Assembly: GCF_016097555.1 (NCBI RefSeq)
Contig: NC_054704.1
Location: forward strand, 1,908,961 to 1,972,960
DNA from: Gigantopelta aegis
Taxonomy: Eukaryota; Mollusca; Gastropoda; Neomphalida; Peltospiridae
Direction of reading: 5' to 3'
Length of the DNA stretch: 64,000 bases
The position numbers were made by a program, and so were the translations under genes. Of the stretch, positions 34,436 through 64,000 are shown piece by piece. The notes beneath the pieces are model-generated. The model was not told where the DNA came from and ran no database searches. It worked only from the letters and a program-made list of their open reading frames with translations. The stretch's first letter is position 1; each line of letters opens with the position of its first letter.

Positions 34436-34600
34436 CAATGGCGTAGCCAGGAGTTTATATTGGGGCGTCATCCACTGTAGAAAGGCGCCAACAGCGTCTT
34501 GAAGTCGTGTCATGAAGCGACATGCCAGCAAAAAACGATGGTGGGAACTGGGGAAAAAACGTTTGACACCCCACCCCATTCCCACCTGGCTACGCCAGTG
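34436..34600. mobile_element. MITE-like hairpin with GGCGTAGCCAG ends
   Basis: CAATGGCGTAGCCAGG at 34437 and CCTGGCTACGCCAGTG at 34585-34600. Same ends as the copy in NOL4 intron 5 (23038-23184); internal sequence differs. Confidence 0.65.
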
Positions 34601-34862
34601 TTGTACACAGGGTGATTAAACAATACAACTATAGGCTCTGACTGACTGGTTTTGCTAACTTTAAATCTATTGGTCAATGTACATGACATGTCCAGGTGGT
34701 CCATAATCAGCTATAACCTGTATAACAAAGTTATTACATTTAGTAGATTGTCGTTATTTTCGGTTGCTAACTCAGTCTTAATGGACTTTGTATACACACA
34801 TGCCAACAGATCACCTAGTGTGGCCAGGATGAGCCGACGCCTAAGAGGAAGACAAGATAATA

Positions 34863-35408
34863 TATACTCTTCAAAAAAAGTAGGGGAACTCTAATAAGAA
34901 TTTACAATTGCCAAAATTGTAAGGTATATTAGCTGCGGGGAATGGATATACGGTAATAGTGAATTAATTGGGCAAACATTACAACCGGTAGTTCAGTATT
35001 ACAGTAGGTTTTATGACCACCAAAGATCTTAAAGGACGATTGGGGTCAGGAGTGAAATTTGAAAGTTGACGTTTTTTTATCAGTAAATCGCAAATTCAAA
35101 CAATAAAAATAACTAAAAATAAACAATAACAACTGTATGATCAACAGAATAAAAAAGATTAACAGAAATAATGTTCCACAGTGATTAATGGACCTTCCTG
35201 GAAATTGGCAAAATCGAGAATGACACCCTACGCACGTGTACGGGGCAACTGCGTGATGCATGTGCAAACTATGGAATTTGTTTTGGTGTGTTGATAAACA
35301 GACCTGAACGTCCTTTACTAGGATGTCTGTGGTCAAAACGTATGTTCGGTCTAATAGCTGATATTAACATTAATATTTCAGGTTCCCCTACTTCTTTTGA
35401 AGAGTATA
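34863..35408. mobile_element. MITE with mariner-type ends, TA target duplication
   Basis: Perfect or near-perfect 27-bp TIRs: TATACTCTTCAAAAAAAGTA plus GGGGAAC at the left, and GTTCCCCTACTTCTTTTGAA plus GAGTATA at the right (35382-35408). TA flanks both sides (34861-34862 and 35409-35410), as for Tc1/mariner. The 546-bp body has only a 96-residue minus-strand frame without a DDE motif, so it is a deletion derivative. Confidence 0.8.
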
Positions 35409-37052
35409 TAAGATAAATTTCATTGCAGACATCCCACATTTGGAAGAGTGTACAAACAGTACAAGCAATCAGTACAAAAACATATAATATGAAATAATCA
35501 ATGTGCTCAACAAATTACCGTATTAATCAGTAGGTCCTATCATATATAACAGTCTTGTTATCACGATACTGCAAACTGCGATTCTGACAACCACTGCTGT
35601 AAAATAGCACCTGATAATCAAAAGATTCCAACAGGATAAGAAACGCGTGCATGTGTTTCGTGAATACTACAGGATTCAATCATTAGCATACAGTTTGGTC
35701 GTGACAGCGTTCATTGAGGAACACGGGCACAACCATCTATCCTACTCGCAGTATTTCCCATTCCAACCAGTGCTCTAAAGTATGACTGGAATATCGGAAT
35801 TATGTCACTCTGCCAATACTGCATGTTGACGAGTCATTATTGGTAATCAACGGCGAGTTTCTGCTTTCCGTTTTAGACCAACTATCCACATTACACATTT
35901 ATACACCCGTTTACTGCACGATGATATAAAAATTAGTTCTTGTTTATTATAAAATGATCTTCCCTAATCGCCCTAATCGTGCCCGCCTTGTTACCAGGTC
36001 AGCATCTGTCTATCAGAATGGAATATACATATTTCCCTACCTCCGTGCATCCGATTGTCCATCCATCTTTCTTTTCGTGTTTTATTTAGTTTCACTGACT
36101 TGTTAAATTATACAGGACAAGCGACAGCGCGGCTATATAAGCATATTTATGCATTTTTATTCTAATCTCTCTAATAAAGGTCTTCTGTGAGCTATGCGTT
36201 TATAAATCCACTTAAAGAAGTCCCCGGCCTAGCGGACTTTGATCTGAGATGATGTCCTAATGTGCTGTGATCATTGCGCAAACACACTGTCTTCTCGGGC
36301 TGAGCTCAAGACAAATCTGCTCCAGACAGTCGGCAAAGAGTCACGTGGTCTGCAGGTCAGTGTGACACGGAGCTCACGGTCATGGCACGAACATCTCAAG
36401 AACAAAACTGCACTCCGAATCGTCAACCAGCAGATGATCAGTGGATATCGTTATTTCTTCTCAAAACAATTACTGCTCCTAACCTTCTCCACAAAAATAT
36501 TATGTTCCAAGATGTATGAAAACGAGCTAACAATAAACGGTATCTAACGGACACCAATGTAGTATTCTGTCTCTTGCAAATGTTGAAAACCTAGGTTTAA
36601 AATCTATTTAAACGTCTTTTCTAACTAACACTTACTTACCACCGTAGCGCCTGTAGTTAACTTACGTGTAATGGAGAAATCCATTTCAAGTTGACTTGTA
36701 CACCAAAGAGCAATCGATTTCATTGTGCCTTTTTCACTTGATGGCATGGCATTGGCGACCTGGTCATCACCTAGGAGCAGCCAGTCGTATGTCTTTAAAT
36801 TGTTATCAAACGTATATGTGTTAACAGTATTTGTTATAAAAATAACGAATGATGATCTCACCACTGGGTGTGTAAGAAATATATAGTACATAGTAAACGT
36901 CTCTGGGACAAACCACAATGAGCCATTTCCACCCTCTTTCTTCATCTACCAACGCCATTAAATGTCAATCAGTTATTATAACGTGATCTAATTATAAACG
37001 AATACTCGGGGATTATTTATGTTCTTGTATTTGTGTGTCAGTTCCAGTTATT
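35409..37052. other. unassigned spacer
   Basis: No supported gene. The minus-strand frame 36625-36945 (106 residues) ends close to a good donor sequence (CGGTG|GTAAGTAAG on the minus strand), so a single exon of an unknown gene or a decayed retrocopy is possible, but no domain is recognised. Confidence 0.4.
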
Positions 37053-37341
37053 ATGAGGTGTAACTCTGTGAACTTTAATAGACTATCTGCCTCACTGTAT
37101 ATGAGGTGTAACTCTGTGAACTTTAATAGACTATCTGCCTCACTGTATATGAGGTGTAACTCTGTGAACTTTAATAGACTATCTGCCTCACTGTATATGA
37201 GGTGTAACTCTGTGAACTTTAATAGACTATCTGCCTCACTGTATATGGGGTGTAACTCTGTGAACTTTAATAGACTATCTGCCTCACTGTATATGAGGTG
37301 TAACTCTGTGAACTTTAATAGACTATCTGCCTCACTGTATA
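37053..37341. repeat. 48-bp tandem repeat, 6 copies, nearly identical
   Basis: The unit reads ATGAGGTGTAACTCTGTGAA, CTTTAATAGACTATCTGCCT, CACTGTAT. Only one substitution (GAGG to GGGG) is seen in copy 5. The 48-bp period keeps frames open on both strands, giving repetitive peptides of no evident meaning. Confidence 0.97.
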
Positions 37342-37370
37342 ATCTGCACAATTTTAACCAATGGACGGTA

Positions 37371-37699
37371 ACGAAGGAAGAAATGTTTTATTTAATGACG
37401 CTTTTAATTACGGTTCTATGGCGTCGGACATAATATGGTTAAGGACCACAAATATAATTAGAGAGGAAACCCGCTTCCGCTACGCAATGGCCATGGGCTA
37501 CTCTTTACGATTAGGTACAAGCGATATTTTATATGCAACATCCCAAAGACAGGATAGTACATACCACGGTCTTCGTTACACCAGTCGTGGAGCACTGGTT
37601 GGAAAGAGAAATAGCCCAATGGGCTCACCGACGGTGATCGATCCTAAATCGACAGGTCATCAGGCGAGCGCTTTACCACTGGGCTACGTCCCGCCCGGA
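37371..37699 (-). mobile_element. tRNA-derived SINE, full length
   Basis: On the minus strand it begins GGGCGGGACGTAGCCCAGTG (A-box region TAGCCCAGTGGTAAAGCGC), passes an internal promoter B-box-like segment near 37640, continues with ATGTTGCATATAAAATATCG and ends GTCATTAAATAAAACATTTC near 37372. About 329 bp. It abuts the 48-bp tandem array. Confidence 0.8.
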
Positions 37700-38255
37700 C
37701 ACTAGCAAATATATTCGATGACAATTAATTAATTATTACGGATCCGACACGGGCGCCTGGCATTATTTGTCATACAGTTTTGTTTTAGTCCATAATATAA
37801 ATTACGGACACTTTAAAAATACACGCCACCCTCCACTGAGTGGATTCGAACGACTGACCATTTGTGCAATAGTCCAACACATTTGAGCTGATAGGGAAAA
37901 CCCCACTATTACTGTAAGGGATACTACACTATCAACAATACAATAAGTATAAATCATACAAATAATTCAATATGTAAAACATCTTATTAAAGACGCATTG
38001 TCCACCTTTTTCTAGGAATGAAATGTCTACTGCGTAATTCATAAACATACAACCGACTACACGTGGGAGCGGTAAAATAAACACAGAGGTTTGTAAGACC
38101 ACGTGGAGAGAAATACACGTAGATCGAGAGAGAGAAGAAAACCGGTTTTCCAAGTTTCCAATAATAGCGACACGCCGCCATGCAGTAACCCAGCAATGTG
38201 AAACATCTGACTGTCAATATCCAAGTTGAAGACGTCAGAGGACGACCTCGCTAAA
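37700..38255. other. region upstream of the CABIT gene
   Basis: No repeats or genes seen. The last 200 bases contain GC-richer sequence and probable 5'UTR. Overlapping minus-strand frames (including 164 residues at 38057-38551) are shadows of the CABIT exon. Confidence 0.5.
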
Positions 38256-38279
38256 ATGGAAGAATTCACACCGCGCTGA
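38256..38279 (+). promoter_or_regulatory. upstream ORF before the CABIT start
   Basis: ATG at 38256 opens a seven-codon frame (MEEFTPR) ending TGA at 38277-38279, three bases before the main ATG at 38283 and in the same frame. A uORF this close could allow reinitiation or leaky scanning. Its presence in the mRNA is assumed. Confidence 0.4.
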
Positions 38280-38282
38280 AAC

Positions 38283-57514
<19,232 letters not shown>

Positions 57515-58741
57515 TATCCACTCTCATAGCACACTGACGTCCGAGGTAACAATAACACGTGAATTGCCCATACCATACTGTCGTAACTGTTAGCAGTACA
57601 ACGTGCATTGCTAATATCATACTTATGCCACTATTCGCAGTACAACGTGCATTGCTAATGCCATACTTATGCCACTATTCGCAGTACAACGCACATCGTT
57701 GATGTCATACTTATGCCACTATTCGCAGTACAACGTGCATTGTTAATGCCATATTTATGCCATACTTCACTACCGTGGGTATCACAAGTATTTCTTATAT
57801 TATATTCGCGTCTTGTAGACAGACCGGGGCGTATTGTTGATGTCTTACATACGTCTTCGTACAGTGACAGGTGTGTCGTGGGTTCACACAGAAACATGGT
57901 ACAGAATGCTTTTAGATTGGTGCTTGTGTTATACACCGATGTGATCAGTCTATTCGGTGACTGGTTTTATATATTTATACATAGGTCTGTTAGGTACATA
58001 TTCCTCATGAGAAACTGACAGACAAACATACACGTGTGCGTGCGCACAAACACACACTGAAAGAATGAGACAGGGAGGGTGGGAGGGAAGGAGGGTGACA
58101 GACTGAGACAGATAGACAGAGACAGAAAGCGAGAGTGAAAGAGGATATGCCTTAAGTGATATATAGATATACATAGTTGGTATAAAGTGCTACATATTTG
58201 GATGACTTTGACACATATCTCATCTGGCTGTCGAAGACAGTGTTAGTATACAAACGATCACGTGACAGCCCAGAACTAAGTCAAAATACATCAGCAAAGT
58301 TTGAACGTGACAGAAGAAGGCAATTATATATATATACATATACATACATACATATATACATACATAATATGTATATGTGTGTGTATTTGTTGGGGTTTTG
58401 TGTGTGTGTGTTTATCATTAGTTATCTATTTATACAACAGATTATTACTAGTCATATTTTCATACTTGACGTATATTGCAGAATTATTCTTCACGATAAA
58501 ATCCATTCTCCATTAAAAAGTTTCTACCTGAATTGCGTAGTACTGTTATTGCACGTGTTATTGGTCTTGAATAACGGGAAGCCGCAAACTACTTATAGGG
58601 TTTGGCCCTTTCGGGATATGATACCATGCTCGGGATATGATACCATGCTCGGGGATACTTAAATTGGAATCGTCTTTATTTTAAAGGGTTGGATAGTAAC
58701 GGCTTGTTCCATCCACCCCCTCTCTAATGATGGGGACAACA
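57515..58741. other. downstream of the CABIT gene
   Basis: Includes the 44-bp tandem repeat at 57594-57770, low-complexity GACAGACA/GGGAGGG sequence at 58015-58140, TATA/CATA simple sequence at 58323-58400 and a 19-bp duplication GGGATATGATACCATGCTC at 58614-58651. No poly(A) signal AATAAA is seen near the stop, so the 3'UTR end is unknown. Confidence 0.5.
57594..57770. repeat. 44-bp tandem repeat, 4 copies
   Basis: CAGTACAACG recurs at 57594, 57638, 57682 and 57726. The unit continues TGCATTGCTAATGCCATACT and TATGCCACTATTCG. Confidence 0.95.
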
Positions 58742-58744
58742 ACG

Positions 58745-59062
58745 TTAAAGATGTTGGGGGTTTCACACGTTGTGTATGTAATGAACATATCTGAATGTTA
58801 AAGATGTTGGGGGTTTCACACGTTCTGTACGTAATGAACATATCTGAATGTTAAAGATGTTGGGGGTTTCACACGTTGTGTACGTAATGAACATATCTGA
58901 ATGTTAAAGACGTTGGGGGTTTCACACGTTGTGTACGTAATGAACATATCTGAATGTTAAAGACGTTGGGGGTTTCACACATTGTGTACGTAATGAACAT
59001 ATCTGAATGTTAAAGATGTTGGGGTTTCACACGTTGTGTACGTAATGAACATATCTGAATGT
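58745..59062. repeat. 53-bp tandem repeat, 6 copies
   Basis: TTAAAGATGTTGGGGGTTTC, ACACGTTGTGTACGTAATGA, ACATATCTGAATG recurs at 58745, 58798, 58851, 58904, 58957 and 59010; the last copy has lost one G. Confidence 0.96.
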
Positions 59063-59520
59063 TGCCGTGGGTCTCTTCCCTGACAAAATTTAGATACTCG
59101 CTGGTATGTGGTGATCTGTCGTGAGAAGACACGGGCATGCTGGGGTTGTCACAATGTGTTGTCTGTGTGTAAAGTAAACACGTTAACGCGGTCTTCCTTG
59201 TTTGGGCAGCACAGAGGCAGCCGTTCAAAACACAGCAGTTGTTTGTCTCAGTATTAGACAGGCTTCCGGTCATGTTGACTTTTGACTGGAAGAAAAACTC
59301 TACACGTCATGGGTTAGCTGTTCGCTGGTGCTCTTCAGAATCGTCTCTCAAAGGCGCAGACTCAACGTGAGCAGGACTCGACGGCGACTCACGATTGATT
59401 GATTGATATCTGGAATTGTGCTTTGTTATCCATCATCTCCAACATCACCATCATGCAACCCCACACCCACTCCCACCCCTAAAATACTCCTACAAAACCC
59501 AACAAAGAAACCCACAAACA
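59063..59520. other. unassigned spacer
   Basis: No gene or element recognised. Confidence 0.6.
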
Positions 59521-60126
59521 ACAAGTGTTTTGTTTAACGACACCACTAGAACGCATTGATTTATTAAGCATCAGCTATTGGATGTGAATCATTTGGTAAT
59601 TTTGACATATATTTTAGCGGAATAGCTCGCAAAATTGTTCAGTAGAAAGGGATCGTTTATATGCACCATCTCACAGACGGGCGAGGCGTAGCCCAGTGGT
59701 AAAGCGCACGCCCGATGCGCGGTCGGTCTAAGATTGATCCCCGTCGGTGGGCCCATTTGGGCTATTTCTCGTCCAGCCAGTGCACCACAACTCGTATATA
59801 AGAGGTCGTGGTATATGCTATCTTGTCTCCGGAATGGTGCAAATAAAAGGTCCCTTGCTATTAATGAAAAAATTTAGCGGGTTTCGTCTCTATGACTGTC
59901 AAAATGACGATATTTGATGATTAATAAATCAATGTGCTCTAGTACTGTCGTTAAACAAAACAAACAAACAAACCATCTCACAGACAGGATAGAACATACC
60001 ACGACTTTTGATATACCAGTCCTAGTGCACTGGCTGGAACGAGAAACAGCCGAATGGGCTCATTGATCGATTCCAGACCGAACACGCATTAAGCGAGCGC
60101 TTTACCACTGGGCACGTCTAGCCCCC
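59521..60126 (-). mobile_element. tRNA-SINE, split by a younger SINE
   Basis: On the minus strand the head is at 60126 (GGGCTAGACGTGCCCAGTGG, then TAAAGCGCTCGC) and the tail at 59523-59580 (complement of GTTTAACGACACCACTAGAA). It is interrupted at 59679-59985 by a + strand SINE with its target duplication. Confidence 0.8.
59679..59971 (+). mobile_element. tRNA-SINE with perfect 14-bp target duplication
   Basis: Starts GGGCGAGGCGTAGCCCAGTG (A-box TAGCCCAGTGGTAAAGCGC), then AAGATTGATCCC (B-box-like), GGTGCAAATAAAAGGTCCCT, and ends TGTCGTTAAACAAAACAAAC. Flanked by ACCATCTCACAGAC at 59665-59678 and 59972-59985. Intact ends and a perfect duplication indicate a recent insertion. Confidence 0.92.
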
Positions 60127-60594
60127 TAAAACAATACAACAAACAACAACACACGTTCTGCCCCTAAAACATTACAAAAACAAGAACACAAACGAACAAA
60201 TGAAGTTGAAGTTAAGATTTTATTTTGTTTATCGACATCACTACAGCACAGACGAAAAGTTAACAAGATTTTATTTACATTATTATGTGCATTGATAGTT
60301 TGGACACCAACTCTCTTTTGAAATCATGCGCGCTTATTGAAATCGTGTATTACGATTCTAGAGCAACTCTATAGCGCAGAGTTACAATAGAAAATAAACC
60401 TAGGCCAGACACGAAGGCGCTCCGAAAGCCACACTATTGTGTATTCAGTGGAAATGTATTGGGTAACGTGCTGTTCAAAAGGCGATCTAGTGACCTGGGC
60501 TGTCTCTCCAGTCCAGGTCGTGTGGTGATAAATGAAAACTGGAAGAGGTCTGGTGCTTGTGAACCCAGTTTACAGACAAGTTATACAGGTGGTT
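60127..60594. other. spacer with SINE remnants
   Basis: GATTTTATTTTGTTTATCGA at 60217 resembles a decayed minus-strand SINE tail. Nothing else recognised. Confidence 0.5.
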
Positions 60595-60818
60595 TGTTTA
60601 ACGACACCACTTGATCACAATGATGTTTTAATCATCAGTTATTCGATGTTAAACATTTGTTTTAGATAAACATTCCCACAGGCTTTTGATATACCAGTCG
60701 TGGGACACTGCTTGAGACGGAAACAAAAACTTAGAGAATGGGTCACTGCGGTGGTTCGATCCTACGACAGAAGCACATCAGGCGAGCACTCTACCGTCTG
60801 AGCTAGATCCCGTCCCTA
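60595..60818 (-). mobile_element. tRNA-SINE of a second type
   Basis: The minus strand starts near 60818 with GGGACGGGATCTAGCTCAGA then CGGTAGAGTGCTCGCCTGAT, including a tRNA-like A box, then GTAGGATCGAACCACCGC (B box) and ends with the complement of GTTTAACGACACCACTTGAT at 60598. The head is more tRNA-like than in the other SINEs here. Confidence 0.75.
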
Positions 60819-61387
60819 GGTTTCCAGACGAAGTATTAATTAGGACATACCGAGGCGGACACCTGTAACCGGGTCTGTGAACTCGTTAGAAAATCACAGT
60901 AGACCACTGTGTCTGGCTTTATGTTCTATATGTAGTTAGATGGATACTTGTAATATGGTGGATGGAACGCTATACTATTTCAATTAATATATAAAATTGG
61001 TGAAAAGCTTCGAGGTCAGCTCATTTTGCCTGAACATTTCTCTCGATTCTGCCCGAATTTGAGGATTTTGATCCAGTACTGGTTGAGGGGGGAGGGGAAG
61101 TTGCCACCCTGCGACCCTTCGTCTCGTATGCTTATAATTTAGATTTGTTTTTGTCTTATACAGCAGAGTACCATCCTATTACTATGTGAAAGTACCTTTT
61201 GAAAGCCACCACCATCACGTATATCTTAGGTGTGTCCCTGGTGCCCATAGCTAGTGTGCTTGTTCTCTTTGAAGGTAAGTAAATTAAATATTCGACAACA
61301 AAAGTTCATGGTTCGGGACCAAGTCCACTAGCAGCTGTTATCCACTTGTTCACATAAGTATAAAACAAACGTCTAGCCCTCTGGCCT
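60819..61387. other. unassigned spacer
   Basis: No gene or element recognised. Confidence 0.6.
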
Positions 61388-61960
61388 TACCAACATAAAA
61401 CAAACGTCTAGCTCTCTGGTGATACCAACATAAAACAAACGTCTAGCTCTCTGGTGATACCAACATAAAACAAACGTCTAGCTCTCTGGTGATACCAACA
61501 TAAAACAAACGTCTAGCTCTCTGGTGATACCAACATAAAACAGACGTCTAGCCCTCTGGCCATACCAACATAAAACAAACGTCTAGCTCTCTGGCCATAC
61601 CAACATAAAACAAACGTCTAGCTCTCTGGTGATACCAACATAAAACAAACGTCTAGCTCTCTGGTGATACCAACATAAAACAGACGTCTAGCTCTCTGGT
61701 CACACCAACATAAAACAAACGTCTAGCTCTCTGGTGATACCAACATAAAACAAACGTCTAGCTCTCTGATGATACCAACATAAAACAAACGTCTAACTCT
61801 CTGGTGATACCAATATAAAACAAACGTCTAGCTCTCTGGTCACACCAACATAAAACAAACGTCTAGCTCTCTGGTCACACCAACATAAAACAAACGTCTA
61901 GCTCTCTGGTCACACCCAACATAAAACAAACGTCTAGCTCTCTGGTCACACCAATCTGGT
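61388..61960. repeat. 35-bp minisatellite, about 16 copies
   Basis: CAACATAAAACAAACGTCTA, GCTCTCTGGTGATAC repeats with a 35-bp period (61391, 61426 and on). Two alternating forms: GGTGATAC and GGTCACAC. Confidence 0.96.
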
Positions 61961-63099
61961 TTTCCTCTTCGTTTGTCATCAATGTTCTCTGCAGTGTAGG
62001 TTTGTGGCGACATACATTTAAAACTTCGTTTTTATTTTGTTGTAAAAGGGTAAGAAGATGTATGTTTACATCGAATATATCACGATGTCAATATTTCGTT
62101 AGGAATTACATTGAAAACTCGTATGAAGCATGCTATTCTGAATAACATTTGCCACTAAAATACAACTGTAATATATTTATTCAACAAATACTAATAATAA
62201 CAACATCAGCAATAGTCCACTATAGAAACATTTTATCACCTTCCATGTGAGGCAGTCACACATTCCTGGAGTGGTTAGGAAGCACCCCCCGTTAATACCT
62301 GAAGTTCACAATATCTCTTCACGTCTCAATCTCTCCGAGTCGCTTCATTGCACCCACTGTATGTTCCGGATCCGCATGACCTGTATATTGAGATAATTGG
62401 TTTTCTGCAGTTCATGTTTAACTTGCTGCCAAACTGCCTTTCAGGTCTTCAGTGAATAAAATAGCATTTCTTATCACGGCCTCCAGCCCAAGGCTATAGA
62501 CCACCTTCGAGTTATTTAAACAAATCATCGTAATAGAATGCGGTGCGCTATGAACAATATTGAGTGGCAATGGTTCCTTATTTTGCTCTTTCCCGGATCA
62601 AACCGCTGATCATGCAGGGACAGGAACTTGGGGAGACATGCCTGAACCGTAAATGGATATAACTGTAAAACTGTATTTATTTTGCATGGATTACGGAACG
62701 GGGGGGGGGAGGGAGTGGTGACGGAGGACCCCACCGACCATGATGCTGACAGTAGCCTTACTCACCACACACACACACACACACACACACCTACTTTGAA
62801 ATACACTCCACACGGGCCCTGTTTGGGAGTAGTTTGTAGTGATGCTTATTAATATTACCGGCAGCTAACAAAACCACAACTGTGTATATTAATGAGATTC
62901 TCACCTACTGCAGGAATTCGCCTGGTGTTCAATATTTCCTAACCTATGTTACCTGTTCAAAAAGCTCACCAGTTTTATACCTAGTGACCTTGGTATAGGT
63001 CAATACCGACCCGCGCTATCTATCAGCGTCGTTATAACTGGAGACAATCTCAAGTCAGACGAAAACCTGAATTTACTGAGGAGACTTTGACAGATAAAT
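61961..63099. other. unassigned spacer
   Basis: No gene seen. A G-run near 62701 and (CA)n at 62766-62790 are the only simple repeats. Confidence 0.6.
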
Positions 63100-64000
63100 C
63101 GGAATTTACTGAGGTGAATCTTACATTTGAATAAAAACATGAATTTACTGGTGTGAATCTTACATTTGAATAAAAACATGAATTTACTGAGGTGAATCTT
63201 ACATTTGAATAAAAACATGAATTTACTGGTGTGAATCTTACATTTGAATAAAAAGATGAATTTACTGAGGTGAATCTTACATTTGAATAAAAACATGAAT
63301 TTACTGGTGTGAATCTTACATTTGAATAAAAACATGAATTTACTGGGGCGAATCTTATATTTGAATAAAAACATGAATTGACTGAGGTGAATCTTACATT
63401 TTAATAAAAACATGAATTGACTGAAGTGAATCTTACATTTGAATAAAAACATGAATTTACTGGTGTGAATCTTACATTTGAATAAAAACATGAATTTACT
63501 GAGGTGAATCTTACATTTGAATAAAAACATGAATTTACTGGTGTGAATCTTACATTTGAATAAAAAGATGAATTTACTGAGGTGAATCTTACATTTGAAT
63601 AAAAACATGAATTTACTGAGGTGAATCTTACATTTGAATAAAAACATGAATTTACTGAGGTGAATCTTACATTTGAATAAAAACATGAATTTACTGAGAT
63701 GAATCTTACATTTGAATAAAAACACGAATTTCTTCGTGGGAATCTTACATTTGAATAAAAACATTAATTTACTGAGATGAATCTTACATTTGAATAAAAA
63801 CATGAATTTACTGGTGTGAATCTTACATTTGAATAAAAAGATGAATTTACGGAGGTCAATCTTACATTTGAATAAAAACATGAATTTACTGGGGCGAATC
63901 TTATATTTGAATAAAAACATGAATTGACTGAGGTGAATCTTACATTTGAATAAAAACATGAATTGACTGAAGTGAATCTTACATTTGAATAAAAACATGA
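63100..64000. repeat. 39-bp minisatellite, about 23 copies, runs off the window
   Basis: ATGAATTTACTGAGGTGAAT, CTTACATTTGAATAAAAAC repeats with an exact 39-bp period. Variants alternate ACTGAGG, ACTGGTG and ACTGGGG. As 39 is 13 codons, the minus strand has one open frame of 332 residues made of MFLFKCKIHLSKF-like units; no evidence that it is a gene. Confidence 0.96.

Noticed and set aside
35046..35336. 96-residue minus-strand frame inside the mariner-type MITE
   Set aside because: No DDE catalytic residues or helix-turn-helix visible; it is internal MITE sequence.
36625..36945. 106-residue minus-strand frame ending near a good splice donor
   Set aside because: Could be one exon of an unknown gene, but no domain and no second exon were found.
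59679..59780. tRNA gene call from TAGCCCAGTGGTAAAGCGC and a B-box-like segment
   Set aside because: It is the head of a SINE with target duplication; the cloverleaf cannot be completed.

Overview
The window looks like nuclear DNA of a mollusc, probably a gastropod. The basis is inference from its mobile elements. It holds tRNA-derived SINEs ending in GTCGTTAAACAAAACAAAC and a truncated Jockey/I-like non-LTR retrotransposon ending in GGTGTCGTTAAACATTCATTC, both of a type I associate with mollusc genomes. It also has spliceosomal introns, CpG-poor AT-rich spacers and a very heavy load of minisatellites. No bacterial gene structure is present.

Two protein-coding genes can be supported, both on the + strand. 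The first (about 12.16-25.61 kb) is NOL4, a nuclear protein. Seven exons join in phase to 406 codons and include the conserved block [16 protein letters not shown], an acidic stretch, basic nuclear-localisation clusters, a PTDLSMKK motif of the CtBP-binding type and the conserved C-terminal helix. The second (38.28-57.51 kb) is a CABIT-domain protein of the GAREM/THEMIS type. It has two exons split by an 18-kb intron and encodes 425 residues.

Layout: 0.17-1.8 kb minisatellite; 5.7-7.0 kb dead LINE; 9.05-10.24 kb 50-bp minisatellite; 12.1-25.6 kb NOL4, with a Mutator-like TIR element 13 nt past one splice donor, several MITE-like elements and a duplicated 3' splice site before the last exon; 25.6-29.3 kb probable long NOL4 3'UTR; 29.9-34.1 kb two large minisatellites (59 and 61 bp); 34.4-37.7 kb MITEs and a SINE; 38.3 kb first CABIT exon. 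The CABIT intron then holds about 1.06 kb of (CA)n, a 3-kb palindromic foldback element carrying a dead XPG-nuclease-like/CXC protein gene, a 7.7-kb array of 28/29-bp GT-rich repeats with higher-order structure, and an inverted-repeat element built from 32-bp units. CABIT exon 2 is at 56.56-57.51 kb. The rest, 57.5-64 kb, is SINEs (one nested in another) and three more minisatellites.

Roughly 30% of the window is tandem repeat. The long cysteine-rich, His-Thr or Cys-Val reading frames in the 39 and 44-52 kb regions are by-products of repeats, not genes. The most interesting points are the splice-site duplications in NOL4, the GTAAGT-bearing minisatellites, the foldback element formed by inverted duplication of its own 3' end, and the stop-free hierarchical 28/29-bp array inside the CABIT intron.
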